Numbered from the stretch's first letter, positions 10,790 to 19,033 are shown. The stretch is DNA of 64,000 bases from Bacillus sp. ISL-18 (GCF_018613415.1 NZ_JAGGQG010000010.1:97888-161887); one strand, 5' to 3'. Made by a program: numbers and translations. The notes: generated from the sequence alone by a model not told the origin.

Positions 10790-11539
10790 ATGACGGGAAA
10801 TATTCATTCTATTGAAACTTTAGGGACAGTTGACGGACCAGGAATTCGTTATGTGATTTTTACACAGGGGTGCTTATTGCGCTGCCAGTTTTGCCATAAC
10901 GCAGATACTTGGGAAATCGGTTCCGGAAAACAGATGTCTGTTTCTGAAATCATGGATGATCTCTCAAGTTATCTTCCTTTCATACAAGCATCTGGCGGTG
11001 GGATCACTGTAAGCGGCGGGGAGCCTTTATTACAAATCCCCTTTCTAACTGAATTATTCAAGGAGTGTAAAAAGAAAGGAATTCATACCACCATCGATTC
11101 ATCTGGAGGCTGTTTTTCCCACTCCAAGCTCTTTATTGAACAATTAGAAGAACTTCTACAATATACAGATCTAGTGTTACTAGATTTAAAACATATCAAC
11201 CGAAAAAAACATATTCAACTGACTGGTATGGCAAATGATCACATCCTCGAATTTGCTAAGTTTTTATCCGATCGGAAGGTTCCGATTTGGGTACGTCATG
11301 TTCTGGTACCAACTATCACAGATGATCCGGAGGATTTGCAAAAACTTGGTGAATTCATTGGGACATTAGAGAATGTTTTGAAAATCGAAATTCTTCCCTA
11401 TCACAAACTTGGAGTTTACAAATGGGAAGCGCTTGGCCATGAATATCCTCTAAAACATGTCGAGCCGCCAACGGAGGAGAAAGTGGAATTCGCCTATAAA
11501 ATGTTGACAGCCCATTGGAAACCATTATTACAACACTGA
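10790..11539 (+). CDS. pflA: Pyruvate formate-lyase activating enzyme
   Basis: Radical-SAM activase that abstracts a hydrogen from the PflB glycine. The 249-aa protein has the cluster motif CLLRCQFC (C-x3-C-x2-C) at residues about 29-36, preceded by TLGTVDGPGIRYVIFTQG and followed by SGGGITVSGGEPLLQ, the SAM-binding GGE. The C-terminal part contains LLDLKHIN and the LPYHKLGVYKWEALG segment. The start is ATG 10790, behind AAGGGGG; an upstream in-frame TTG at 10736 is only leader sequence. It lies directly downstream of its substrate gene and ends in an intrinsic terminator. Confidence 0.97.
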   Translation: MTGNIHSIETLGTVDGPGIRYVIFTQGCLLRCQFCHNADTWEIGSGKQMSVSEIMDDLSSYLPFIQASGGGITVSGGEPLLQIPFLTELFKECKKKGIHTTIDSSGGCFSHSKLFIEQLEELLQYTDLVLLDLKHINRKKHIQLTGMANDHILEFAKFLSDRKVPIWVRHVLVPTITDDPEDLQKLGEFIGTLENVLKIEILPYHKLGVYKWEALGHEYPLKHVEPPTEEKVEFAYKMLTAHWKPLLQH

Positions 11540-11560
11540 TTCACAGGATCAGTGTTTTTT
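11532..11560 (+). terminator. Intrinsic terminator of pflBA
   Basis: Stem AACACTGAT / ATCAGTGTT with a 7-nt loop, followed by a T-run. It overlaps the last codons of pflA. Confidence 0.9.
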
Positions 11561-11829
11561 CTTCCAAAAATTAAGAACTTTGTTTCATCAGCGGTTTTTG
11601 TTGATAGTTTTATAGTAATTTGTAGGTATATTCTTAAAAAAAGCAGAAAACTGGGTACCACAATTCAAAAAACTGCAGGCATCTTTTTAATCCTTATGGG
11701 CTGCTCGATACACTTACCCATTGGTCATAAAACAAACATATATTTAAACTAAGTTATATTAGGATTTAGAAAAAATCATCTGAACTATTAGCAATGTCTT
11801 CATATTATGGGATTTAGACTGTGATAAAA
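11561..11829. other. Intergenic region without visible gene
   Basis: AT-rich DNA between the pfl terminator and the promoter at 11830. I see no ribosome binding site followed by a credible reading frame, no hairpin with a T-run and no repeat. A 66-codon open stretch here has a shifting, non-protein-like composition and no ribosome binding site. Confidence 0.6.
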
Positions 11830-11858
11830 TTGATTCTTTTCGCTTTCTCCTATATACT
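11830..11858 (+). promoter_or_regulatory. Sigma-A-type promoter for the small gene and yidC
   Basis: TTGATT at 11830-11835, a 17-bp spacer, then TATACT at 11853-11858, about 33 bp before the TTG start at 11892. Confidence 0.6.
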
Positions 11859-11891
11859 CATATCATTGGTATTTAAGTGAGGTGATAATTT

Positions 11892-12197
11892 TTGTTCCAA
11901 TTGCTGATTGATCTTTCCGATATAAATGCTCTAAATGCCCTTTATGTAAGTATTTTTCTTGGAATCACATTAAAGTTTTTGTGGGCTTGGGGTGTAGAAT
12001 ATACTTTTTTCGGTTCTCTTTCTGAATCTGCAAACACAAAAATTAATTACCCGCCCGTCTTCTACCGAAATCAAAATAGTATGAACGGAAGCTTTATTCT
12101 GAAAAGAATTGTTAAATATATTCGTAGAAAAGAATGTTCGCAGGATGATTCTGATGAACCAATTTCCTTCCTTATATCCAACCACATAATATACTAA
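11892..12197 (+). CDS. Hypothetical 101-aa protein with one membrane segment
   Basis: Not recognised. The start is TTG 11892, behind GAGGTGAT. Residues about 8-35 (INALNALYVSIFLGITLKFLWAWGV in two hydrophobic stretches) could span the membrane. The rest is polar and basic at the end (LKRIVKYIRRKECSQDDSDE). It follows a good sigma-A promoter and is 18 bp upstream of the yidC-type gene, so the two are probably cotranscribed and the protein may be membrane-associated. No cysteine or metal motif is apparent. It could also be a non-conserved spurious frame; the ribosome binding site and promoter argue for a gene. Confidence 0.5.
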   Translation: MFQLLIDLSDINALNALYVSIFLGITLKFLWAWGVEYTFFGSLSESANTKINYPPVFYRNQNSMNGSFILKRIVKYIRRKECSQDDSDEPISFLISNHIIY

Positions 12198-12215
12198 GAC
12201 ATTTTAGGAGGAAAT

Positions 12216-13016
12216 ATGAAAAAGAATCGATCTTCACTTATACTTGCAGCTATGTTTATTTTGTCTACTTTATTATTGTCTGCTTGTTCATCACAAGCGC
12301 ATACAACAACTACTACTAATAAGACAGGGTTTTTTCAAACCTATTTTGTCCATCCTTTCTCGTCGATTATCCATTCAACCGCAGAATTTTTCGGTGGAAA
12401 TTATGGTTTGGCGATCATCGTGGTTACCCTGGTTATTAGACTTATATTAATGCCATTAATGTTAAAGCAATACAAAAATCAAATGGTTATGAAAGAAAAA
12501 ATGGATGGTTTAAAGCCTGAAATGGATGCCATTCAAAAGAAAATGAAGACCGAGAAGGACCCTAAAAAGAAACAAGAACTACAAGCTGAAATGATGGGAC
12601 TTTATCAAAAACATGGTGTTAATCCACTCAATATGGGATGTTTACCTATTCTTATTCAAATGCCAATCTTAACAGCCTTTTATTATGCCATTCGCGGATC
12701 ACAGGAAATTGCAACCCATCAGTTCTTATGGTTTAATTTAGGGCACTCAGATATCGTTATTACGATTATCGCTGGACTAGTATACTACTTCCAATTCAAG
12801 GTATCCCAATCAAACATGCCAACGGCCCAGCAGCAACAAATGAAAATGATGGGCTTAATGTCGCCGCTAATGATTGTAATGTTTTCTTTTAACGCCCCAG
12901 CTGCTCTCCCTCTTTATTGGGTTGTCGGCGGGTTATTCCTTACACTTCAAACCTTGGTAGGCCGAAAGTTATACCAATCTAAAAAAACAATCGAAACACC
13001 TGCTCACCAAAAGTAA
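12216..13016 (+). CDS. yidC: Membrane protein insertase YidC/Oxa1 family (SpoIIIJ/YqjG type)
   Basis: Inserts proteins into the cytoplasmic membrane, alone or with SecYEG. The N-terminus is a lipoprotein signal (LSTLLLSACSS) with the lipidated Cys in LSAC, typical of Gram-positive YidC. The core follows: GLAIIVVTLVIRLILMPLML carries the conserved Arg in the first membrane helix, then a charged cytoplasmic loop (KEKMDGLKPEMDAIQKKMK...), CLPILIQMPILTAFYYAI, and two more membrane segments ending PLYWVVGGLFLTLQ. The length of 266 aa fits. RBS AGGAGG precedes ATG 12216. Bacillus usually has two paralogues; which one this is cannot be decided here, since the rnpA/jag neighbours of spoIIIJ are absent, which favours the YqjG type. 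Confidence 0.95.
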   Translation: MKKNRSSLILAAMFILSTLLLSACSSQAHTTTTTNKTGFFQTYFVHPFSSIIHSTAEFFGGNYGLAIIVVTLVIRLILMPLMLKQYKNQMVMKEKMDGLKPEMDAIQKKMKTEKDPKKKQELQAEMMGLYQKHGVNPLNMGCLPILIQMPILTAFYYAIRGSQEIATHQFLWFNLGHSDIVITIIAGLVYYFQFKVSQSNMPTAQQQQMKMMGLMSPLMIVMFSFNAPAALPLYWVVGGLFLTLQTLVGRKLYQSKKTIETPAHQK

Positions 13017-13026
13017 AAATAAAACG

Positions 13027-13060
13027 AAAAAAGAAGCATTGACTCCAAGGCTTCTTTTTT
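13027..13060 (+). terminator. Intrinsic terminator of yidC
   Basis: Stem AAAAAAGAAGC / GCTTCTTTTTT with a 12-nt loop, followed by AT-rich sequence. Confidence 0.88.
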
Positions 13061-13191
13061 ATTTTGTAAAAATTTTTTATAAAAGAAACTCTCCACCAAG
13101 ACTATTAGTTACTCAAAGAATAGGATAATTTTTTTCTTAATTTGGAAACCTATCTCTAGGTGTAACTTAGTCCGAAGGAGTGCTTACATAA

Positions 13192-13776
13192 ATGAAAAAA
13201 AGATTGTTTGTTACAGTAACTCTTATCTTTTGTTTGTATATATCAGGCTGTTCAAAGAATAATGTAGAAGATGATCTTGCAAATCAAAAGCTTGACCCCA
13301 AGAAAACGGATCCAGCGAGAGTCAATTATAATACACCAAATCATGGTGGTCCAGCCATCACAAGCGTCGATATAAGCGATCCAGAATTAGATCGGCAGAG
13401 AAATCATAACAAACACTCTACGAACACCCGAATACAATACGACACTTCAAAGATCATCGTTGCAAATCGTGCAGCAGATAGGGTTACTGATTTATCAGAG
13501 ATAAACCGGGCAAATATCATTGTCACCGATAATAATGCATATGTCGCTGTAAAAATGGCTGCTCATAATCAGTTAACAGCAACGACCAGGAGTAAAATTA
13601 CAAGGGCAGTAAAATCTGCAGATAGCAATATCGATAATGTCCATATTTCGAAAAATCCGCAATTCTATAAACGAATGTCGAGTTATACTCGGGATATTCG
13701 ATATGGACGAGCCAATTCCGACTTCCTCGATAGTTTTTCTGATACGATCCGCAGAGTATTCCCAGATGCCCGCTAA
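13192..13776 (+). CDS. YhcN/YlaJ family sporulation lipoprotein
   Basis: 194-aa lipoprotein. The signal peptide LFVTVTLIFCLYISGCS contains the lipobox ISGC at about residues 17-20. A polar linker (residues 25-95) is followed by a conserved domain: VADRVTDLSEI-type helix (here AADRVTDLSEINRANIIV), DNNAYVAVKMA, then TRSKITRAVKSAD and NVHISKNPQFYKRM, which is the YhcN/YlaJ pattern. Family members are found in spore inner membranes or on forespores of Bacillus. The start is ATG 13192, behind GAAGGAGTG. It is a single-gene unit with a terminator. Confidence 0.85.
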   Translation: MKKRLFVTVTLIFCLYISGCSKNNVEDDLANQKLDPKKTDPARVNYNTPNHGGPAITSVDISDPELDRQRNHNKHSTNTRIQYDTSKIIVANRAADRVTDLSEINRANIIVTDNNAYVAVKMAAHNQLTATTRSKITRAVKSADSNIDNVHISKNPQFYKRMSSYTRDIRYGRANSDFLDSFSDTIRRVFPDAR

Positions 13777-13791
13777 TCTTATCCATATACC

Positions 13792-13827
13792 AGCTGTCTG
13801 AAGATCGTTGTTTCAGGCAGCTTTTTT
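13792..13827 (+). terminator. Intrinsic terminator of the YhcN/YlaJ gene
   Basis: Stem AGCTGTCTGAA / TTCAGGCAGCT (one G-U pair) is followed by TTTTTT. Confidence 0.87.
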
Positions 13828-13850
13828 AATTTTTACATCCTAGCTTCGTA

Positions 13851-13883
13851 AAAAAAGACTGGAGGCTATACCTCAACAGTCTT
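13851..13883 (-). terminator. Intrinsic terminator of the DUF6501 gene
   Basis: Read on the minus strand: AAGACT and GAGG pair with CCTC and AGTCTT in a two-part stem, followed by 7 Ts. Confidence 0.8.
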
Positions 13884-13891
13884 GATTAATT

Positions 13892-14095
13892 CTATGCATC
13901 TTTAAAATATTCCTTGTAAAATCCGCCCACTTTTCCGGAATTATCGATAATGTAATAAAACTCTTCTGTTTCGTTTTTTACATCATAAATTTCTCCTTTT
14001 GTTAAAGCATTATGAACGAGATATTTTTTTGCATCTGTATGAACGCATTTTACTTTCTTAATTGTCTCACGATCTTTCCATGATAGATGAATCAC
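13892..14095 (-). CDS. DUF6501 family protein, 67 aa
   Basis: Small soluble protein, starting at GTG 14095 (VIHLSWKDRETIKKVKC) with AAAGGACGGTGG upstream. The pattern W-x-D-R-x-T-I-K-x-V-K-C-V-H-T-x-A-K-K-Y near the N-terminus, VKNETEEFYYIIDNSG in the middle and GGFYKEYF at the end matches what I recall of DUF6501 in Bacillus. The open frame extends 23 codons further upstream, but those residues do not look conserved and have no ribosome binding site. Function unknown. It is a single-gene unit with a terminator. Confidence 0.75.
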   Translation of the reverse strand: MIHLSWKDRETIKKVKCVHTDAKKYLVHNALTKGEIYDVKNETEEFYYIIDNSGKVGGFYKEYFKDA

Positions 14096-14276
14096 TGCTG
14101 CCACCGTCCTTTCGGTCTTTGTCCAAGTTCTAGTATAATCAATTGATCCGGTGGTGTGCAACAATATGATGATTCCTTAACCGAAAATGTAAAATTTGAG
14201 TTCTCAAATCTCCTTTGAACTATTACAATAGTAAAAACTGAATATAGAATCCATTTTTTGAGGAGGCATTCTTAAA

Positions 14277-14405
14277 TTGAAAATTATGAGTAACGAGCAG
14301 TTGATTATTTCATATCGGGATGCATTAAAAACTGGGGAAAAGGAATGGATTAAACTTTTAAAAGATGAAATAAAACGAAGAGGTTTAAAACTGCTGAAAA
14401 CCTAG
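14277..14405 (+). CDS. sda: Sda-like sporulation kinase inhibitor, 42 aa
   Basis: Small protein starting TTG 14277, 10 nt behind AGGAGG; a second in-frame ATG at 14286 is 19 nt away from that site. The core SNEQLIISYRDAL, WIKLLKDEIKRRGL matches the Sda layout: a first helix with S-x-E-L-x-x-S-Y-x-x-A, a turn, then a second helix with F/W-I-x-L-x-x-x-E-I-x-R-R. Sda blocks autophosphorylation of the sporulation sensor kinases in response to replication or DNA damage. No DnaA boxes were identified upstream, although I checked only by eye. Other short two-helix proteins could look similar. Confidence 0.65.
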   Translation: MKIMSNEQLIISYRDALKTGEKEWIKLLKDEIKRRGLKLLKT

Positions 14406-14431
14406 ACTTAGAAAAGAACCCAAACCAAAAT

Positions 14432-14460
14432 AAACCGCTGAACAAATTCAGCGGTTTTTT
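14432..14460 (+). terminator. Intrinsic terminator of sda
   Basis: Stem AAACCGCTGAA / TTCAGCGGTTT with loop CAAA, followed by TTT. Confidence 0.88.
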
Positions 14461-14487
14461 ATATATTGCTTTATGAAATTAGCATAT

Positions 14488-15888
14488 TTATATCAAATAT
14501 GGCAGAACAATTGTTACTTTTGTTCCAACTCCTTCCTGACTCTCAATTGAGATTACGCCATTATATTTTTTAATTAATCGCTGGGCAATTGACAGACCTA
14601 ATCCTGTACCGCCGTTTTCTCGGCTACGAGCTTGATCCACTCGATAAAAACGGTTAAATACATTCGCTAAATGTTCATTCGATATACCAATACCATTGTC
14701 AACTACAGAGAGGATCATTTTCCCTCCTTCTTGCATGGCAGTAATCCAAATAGTCTTATGATTGCTAGAGTATTGGATAGCATTATTTAATAAGATTATC
14801 ATGATCTGTTCCATATGCTGCCTCGAAATGGGAACCTTAGGTAACATCGGATTCACTTCTAAAAATAGATTGTAATCTGGATGGATGATCTCCAAATTCT
14901 TCACCAATTGATGAAGAGTTTCTGAAATATCCGTTTTTTCCTCATTTTTTAATCTAGGATGTTCTGCTCTTGTGATATGTAACAAGTCGTTGATTAATTT
15001 TTTTAATCTTGTTACTTCTTGCAGTGAAGCATCCAGCGATTCATCTAGAATCACTGGATCCTTTTTCCCCCATCTGTTCAATAAGGAAAGATGTCCCTCT
15101 AATATCGACACTGGTGTCCTGAGTTCATGAGAGGCATCTTCAACGAATTGCTTTTGAAGTAAAAACGATTTTTCAATTTCATCCATCATTTCATTAAAAA
15201 CATTGGTCAGGGCTGTTAATTCATCTTTTTGTTTATACCCATTCATTCTTTCTTGAAAGCCTGTTTCCTTGATTTGTTTCATCGCTTTAGCTAAATCCCT
15301 TACAGGTTTTAAAAGCTGCTTTGCAAGTAAAAAACCACTAATAGCACTAAAGATAATTGCCGCAATCCCAAATATGGTCATTACCCAAAAGAGATTCCCC
15401 ATCATTCTTCGGTAGGTATTTAAATGACGAACAATTTCTATCGTCCCTGTAAAACCATTTCCCTTCAACGGAGCTCTGGCAACAAATGCTTCATTTCCTT
15501 CAATCGAAATCTCTTGGGTAACCTTTTCCCTAGTCGGTGCAGCCTCTAAAACGGGGAAGGTACCATTTTTATCCGAAACAAGAACATGACCATCTTCGTC
15601 ATATACTCTAATTAATTGATCTTTATCATTCATTTTCCTCAAAAATGCCGCACTTTTTTTCATATCTCCGCGATTAGGTTTGTTTGATTTTGCGTTATAA
15701 AAAGTGGTGATATCACTCATTGTTCGATTGATGGCAATTTCTTCACGGTTCATCATCCATTTTGAAACGGTATGATATTCTAAGAAACTAAATAGAAAAA
15801 AAGTCAGAAATATAGCAGTGGAACAGCTTAAAACTAATTTCGTTTGCCATCGAAGTCGATTAAATTGACTGCTAATCTTCTGTATCAT
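14488..15888 (-). CDS. Sensor histidine kinase (ArlS/YkoH-like)
   Basis: 466-aa membrane kinase. A first membrane segment (LVLSCSTAIFLTFFLFSFL), an extracellular domain of about 125 residues and a second segment (LFWVMTIFGIAAIIFSAISGFLL) are followed by HAMP, then HisKA with the phospho-accepting His in DASHELRTPVS, and an ATPase domain with N box (IMIILLNNAIQYS), VVDNGIGI, FYRVDQARS and GGTGLGLSIAQ. The stretch GHLSLLNRWGKKDP closely follows staphylococcal ArlS and Bacillus YkoH. Its start overlaps the 3' end of the regulator gene by 4 nt (ATGA), so the two are translationally coupled. Signal unknown. Confidence 0.93.
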   Translation of the reverse strand: MIQKISSQFNRLRWQTKLVLSCSTAIFLTFFLFSFLEYHTVSKWMMNREEIAINRTMSDITTFYNAKSNKPNRGDMKKSAAFLRKMNDKDQLIRVYDEDGHVLVSDKNGTFPVLEAAPTREKVTQEISIEGNEAFVARAPLKGNGFTGTIEIVRHLNTYRRMMGNLFWVMTIFGIAAIIFSAISGFLLAKQLLKPVRDLAKAMKQIKETGFQERMNGYKQKDELTALTNVFNEMMDEIEKSFLLQKQFVEDASHELRTPVSILEGHLSLLNRWGKKDPVILDESLDASLQEVTRLKKLINDLLHITRAEHPRLKNEEKTDISETLHQLVKNLEIIHPDYNLFLEVNPMLPKVPISRQHMEQIMIILLNNAIQYSSNHKTIWITAMQEGGKMILSVVDNGIGISNEHLANVFNRFYRVDQARSRENGGTGLGLSIAQRLIKKYNGVISIESQEGVGTKVTIVLPYLI

Positions 15889-16565
15889 CGCATAACATAT
15901 CCTATACCACGAACAGTATGAATATAATGCCCATCATCATTTTGATCATCTATTTTGTTTCGTAGATATCGAACATATACATCCACCACATTTGTTTCAA
16001 CACCTGTACTGTATCCCCAAACCTTATTAAGGAGCACTTCCCTTGTTAAAACAATGTTAATATTACTCATAAAGGTAATTAATAAATCATATTCCCTCTT
16101 TGTCAGACTAATAACCAATTCTCCCTTTTTAACCACACAGGATTCTAGCTCAACAACAAGATCCTTAAATACAAGGGTCTTAACCTCAGTAGATTGCAAA
16201 GCCTCAATCCTTCTAAATAACGACCTCAGTCTTGCTAATAACTCTTCAATTGCAAATGGTTTTACAATATAGTCGTCTGCCCCGCTGTCTAGACCAGAAA
16301 CCCGATCAAGTACACTATCACGGGCGGTAATCATAATAATAGGAATCGTCTTATTAGATTGCCTAATTCTTCGGCATACCTCCATGCCATTTAATTCTGG
16401 AAGCAGTAAATCAAGTAAAATGGCATCCCAACTCTCAGTGAGAGCTAATTGCAACCCATTACGTCCGTCTGTGGCAACGGTCGTTTCATAGCCCTCATGC
16501 TGCATTTCTAACTCTATAAATCGAGCCAAGCTCTTTTCATCTTCAATAATTAGTAATTTGGACAT
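15885..16565 (-). CDS. OmpR-family response regulator (ArlR/YkoG-like)
   Basis: 226-aa regulator. Receiver domain, residues 1-115: the acidic pair is in IIEDEKS, the phosphorylated Asp is in AILLDLLLPELNG, and the conserved Lys is in DYIVKPF. C-terminal winged-helix DNA-binding domain, residues about 130-226: LTKREYDLL, VLTREVLLNKVWGY, VDVYVRYLRNKID, TVRGIGYVMR. It is 4 nt upstream-overlapping with the kinase gene and preceded by a 42-codon membrane-protein gene on the same strand. Target genes are not evident here. Confidence 0.94.
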   Translation of the reverse strand: MSKLLIIEDEKSLARFIELEMQHEGYETTVATDGRNGLQLALTESWDAILLDLLLPELNGMEVCRRIRQSNKTIPIIMITARDSVLDRVSGLDSGADDYIVKPFAIEELLARLRSLFRRIEALQSTEVKTLVFKDLVVELESCVVKKGELVISLTKREYDLLITFMSNINIVLTREVLLNKVWGYSTGVETNVVDVYVRYLRNKIDDQNDDGHYIHTVRGIGYVMR

Positions 16566-16594
16566 ACTCCCACTCTCACATTACGTTTTTTCTA

Positions 16595-16723
16595 CTATTT
16601 TAACTGATGTTTATCTCGAATAAAATCAAATACTGCATGAATAATCTCAATTGATTGGAACGAAACGAGAGAAATTGCGGTGAACGAAAAGAAGCCAACA
16701 ATGATTAACCGAAACCAAAACAT
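16595..16723 (-). CDS. Small hypothetical membrane protein, 42 aa
   Basis: ATG 16723, 7 nt behind a near-perfect AAAGGAGG site. The translation opens MFWFRLIIVGFFSFTAISLV, one hydrophobic helix, then SFQSIEIIHAVFDFIRDKH, an amphipathic tail. It stops at 16595, 29 bp before the response regulator on the same strand. No family is recognised. It may be a small membrane partner of the two-component system, judged only by position and the excellent ribosome binding site. Confidence 0.6.
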   Translation of the reverse strand: MFWFRLIIVGFFSFTAISLVSFQSIEIIHAVFDFIRDKHQLK

Positions 16724-16870
16724 GTTGTATTCCTCCTTTTTGAACTGTTTTTCAGTACCTGCTATTTGATGATGATTGGAGATAAATTTTTTAGAAGGTA
16801 GTTAACATCTTACCTGTTCTTCTGGAAACTGCCATGAGAAGAAGATTAGAATCTCCTTAGAAACGTAATC

Positions 16871-16899
16871 AAGCACACACCTTTAAAGGGCGTGTGCTT
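16871..16899 (-). terminator. Hairpin downstream of mnmH
   Basis: AAGCACAC pairs with GTGTGCTT around an inner CCTTTAAAGG palindrome. No T-run follows, so termination would be weak or Rho-assisted. It is 16 nt past the mnmH stop. Confidence 0.5.
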
Positions 16900-16914
16900 G
16901 GTTATTTGTGTTGA

Positions 16915-17991
16915 TCAAATTTGGTTATTTGTTTCTAACATCGGAGGAAAGGATAGCTCTTTAAGTTTGGCAGTAATCTTATCCGCCGCATCGATCGGAT
17001 CTTCCGCAAATATATCAATAAACTCTCCAATGTAGTCTTGTCTTGCATGATTGTACCGTGGGTCATAATAGTGATTAAGTAAAATCGAAATCATGTCGTG
17101 ATAATTTTTTTCATGAAGGGTTTCGATTAATCGGTTTCGAATGTCTGTATCCTTCACTCTTCTTAAGACCTTTTCAATTCCTAACGATATTTTTTCGTCA
17201 TACCACGGTTCCTGTTCATAAGGCAGTACATACTCAGAAACAAGTTGTTTTACCCTTTGTTCCAGCGGCGAATGAATGTAAATATTTAAGCCTTTAAATT
17301 TAACATCCATTAACTTTTCAGGCTGAACAGCTTTACCTATTCTTTTACTTTCTGCCTCTACAAGAAAATAGTCGACCCCTTTGATTTCTGTTAGACCTTT
17401 AAATAGGAGAGAGTCAAAGGTCTTTTGATTATGACCTTCTCCAAGACCAATAGTGCCAAAGATAGAGCCGCGGTGTCCTGCCATTTCCTCTAAATCAAGA
17501 ACAGGATACCCCTTTTTCTTTAAAATTTTCAAAACCTCTGTTTTTCCAACACCTGTCATCCCATGAATAACAACTGTTTTATCCGGTATCATGGATGGTA
17601 TTTGTTCAAGGATATGATGCCGATAGGCTTTATATCCCCCAACTAAGCGCCATGCATAAATGCCTGCAAACTCTAAGAAGGTTACAACGGCTTTACTACG
17701 CATTCCCCCACGCCAACAATGAATGATTAACTCCCCATCCGTTTGATACGACTTGATTTTCTTTAACAGAGCAGGAATCTTAGGAGAAACAAATTCCATC
17801 GCTTGCCACTTAGCAGCCGCTTGTCCTTCATGTTTATAAATTGTCCCTATAATTTGACGCTCTTCATCCGTGAATAATGGAATGTTGATGGCCCCAGGAA
17901 TAGCCCCATCTGCAAACTCAATCTGTGAACGAATATCAATAATGACCGGTTCCTTTAGGGTTAATAATTCTTCAACATGTATTTCCTTCAT
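16915..17991 (-). CDS. mnmH: tRNA 2-selenouridine/geranyl-2-thiouridine synthase MnmH (SelU)
   Basis: 358-aa enzyme that modifies the wobble 2-thiouridine of certain tRNAs, exchanging sulfur for selenium through a geranylated intermediate. N-terminal rhodanese domain: IDIRSQIEFADGAIPGA, then the active Cys in IHCWRGGMRSKAV. C-terminal half: P-loop HGMTGVGKTEV, followed by DLEEMAGHRGSIFG, where family members bind the product. The start is ATG 17991. It is a single-gene unit on the minus strand. No selD is in the window, so whether the organism can supply selenophosphate cannot be told; without it the enzyme may only geranylate. Confidence 0.93.
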   Translation of the reverse strand: MKEIHVEELLTLKEPVIIDIRSQIEFADGAIPGAINIPLFTDEERQIIGTIYKHEGQAAAKWQAMEFVSPKIPALLKKIKSYQTDGELIIHCWRGGMRSKAVVTFLEFAGIYAWRLVGGYKAYRHHILEQIPSMIPDKTVVIHGMTGVGKTEVLKILKKKGYPVLDLEEMAGHRGSIFGTIGLGEGHNQKTFDSLLFKGLTEIKGVDYFLVEAESKRIGKAVQPEKLMDVKFKGLNIYIHSPLEQRVKQLVSEYVLPYEQEPWYDEKISLGIEKVLRRVKDTDIRNRLIETLHEKNYHDMISILLNHYYDPRYNHARQDYIGEFIDIFAEDPIDAADKITAKLKELSFPPMLETNNQI

Positions 17992-18039
17992 TTATATTAC
18001 GCTCCTAGCAAAAATTATCCTTATAGAAAACAGATATAA

Positions 18040-18072
18040 AAAACGAACAAAAACTTCCACTACTGGAAGTTT
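18040..18072 (-). terminator. Terminator-like hairpin upstream of mnmH
   Basis: On the minus strand, AAACTTCCA / TGGAAGTTT with loop GTAG is followed by TTGTTCG and TTTTTT. It lies 60 nt before the mnmH start, where no upstream gene ends, so it may be an attenuator of mnmH or terminate read-through past the trp terminator. Confidence 0.5.
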
Positions 18073-18204
18073 CAAAATAATTTATTCATCATAAAAAGGA
18101 TTTACTTATAATGATTATATACCTATTATAAAGAAGTTAACCTCGGCTATCAAGAAATTCAAAAATCATGACAGAATTTAACACCTTATTGTACAACTAA
18201 ATTG

Positions 18205-18239
18205 ATAAAATAGGTCTACTCTGAAAAGAAAAGTAGACC
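18205..18239 (-). terminator. Intrinsic terminator of the trp operon
   Basis: Minus-strand stem GGTCTACT / AGTAGACC, followed by TATTTTAT, immediately past the trpA stop. Confidence 0.75.
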
Positions 18240-18246
18240 CTTTCAT

Positions 18247-19032
18247 TTACAATACGTTTGATTCTTGTTTAATCACAGACATTAAATCCTTCATCTCGCT
18301 CAGTCGGCCCTGTTCAAATAGCTCAACAATCCTACTGCCGACGATCACTCCATCACAGTATTTTGATATTTGTTGAATTTGCTCTTTACTTGAAATACCA
18401 AACCCTGCCATAACAGGGATAGCACTCACTTCTTTAACAGACTTTATAAAGCTAGTAAGTTCAGCATCGTACTCATTTCTAACCCCTGTAATACCTTTAA
18501 CTGTTACCGTGTATAAAAATCCTCTTCCTTTACTTGAAATCGTTTTGATTCTTTCGAGGGGAGTTGTCATGGTCACTAAACGGATTAATTCCACTTCTGC
18601 TTTATCAAGCTCCGGTACGATAATTTCTTCCTCTTCTATCGGCAGATCAGGAATGATGCAGCCATCCACTCCGGCAATCCGGATGTCGCGAACAAAATTA
18701 GCTATTCCATATGAATAAATTGGATTTAAATATGTCATAAGAATGATGGGGATTGATAATTTTTTTCTAGCTTTTTCAATTTCCTGAACAATTCCTTTTA
18801 GGGTGGTCCCATTAGCAAGCGCTCTTAGGCCGGCTTTTTGGATCGTTGGTCCATCTGCTACAGGATCTGAAAAGGGAACCCCAACTTCGACTGCAGTGGC
18901 ACCGAATTTTTCAAGTATAATAAGTTTTTCAACCAGCGTTTCTAAACCCCCGTCACCTGCCATTATATAGGGAACAAAGGCCTTTTTTTGACTTTCCTTT
19001 AATTCTGCAAATGCTTTTTCAATTCGATTCAT
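18247..19032 (-). CDS. trpA: Tryptophan synthase alpha chain
   Basis: Cleaves indole-3-glycerol phosphate to indole, which is channelled to TrpB. About 261 aa from ATG 19032, which sits behind GGGGAGG and 1 nt after the trpB stop. Motifs: KAFVPYIMAGDGG (loop with catalytic region), VEVGVPFSDPVADGP containing the catalytic Asp, ILMTYLNPIYSYG, and MAGFGISS with VIVGSRIVE for phosphate binding. The catalytic Glu is in AVEVGVPFSD. A longer open frame to 19068 would overlap trpB and lacks a site. Last gene of the operon. Confidence 0.96.
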   Translation of the reverse strand: MNRIEKAFAELKESQKKAFVPYIMAGDGGLETLVEKLIILEKFGATAVEVGVPFSDPVADGPTIQKAGLRALANGTTLKGIVQEIEKARKKLSIPIILMTYLNPIYSYGIANFVRDIRIAGVDGCIIPDLPIEEEEIIVPELDKAEVELIRLVTMTTPLERIKTISSKGRGFLYTVTVKGITGVRNEYDAELTSFIKSVKEVSAIPVMAGFGISSKEQIQQISKYCDGVIVGSRIVELFEQGRLSEMKDLMSVIKQESNVL

Positions 19033-19033
19033 G

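Noticed and set aside
11552-11752. 66-codon frame after pflA
   Set aside because: No ribosome binding site and partly overlaps the pfl terminator; composition is not protein-like.
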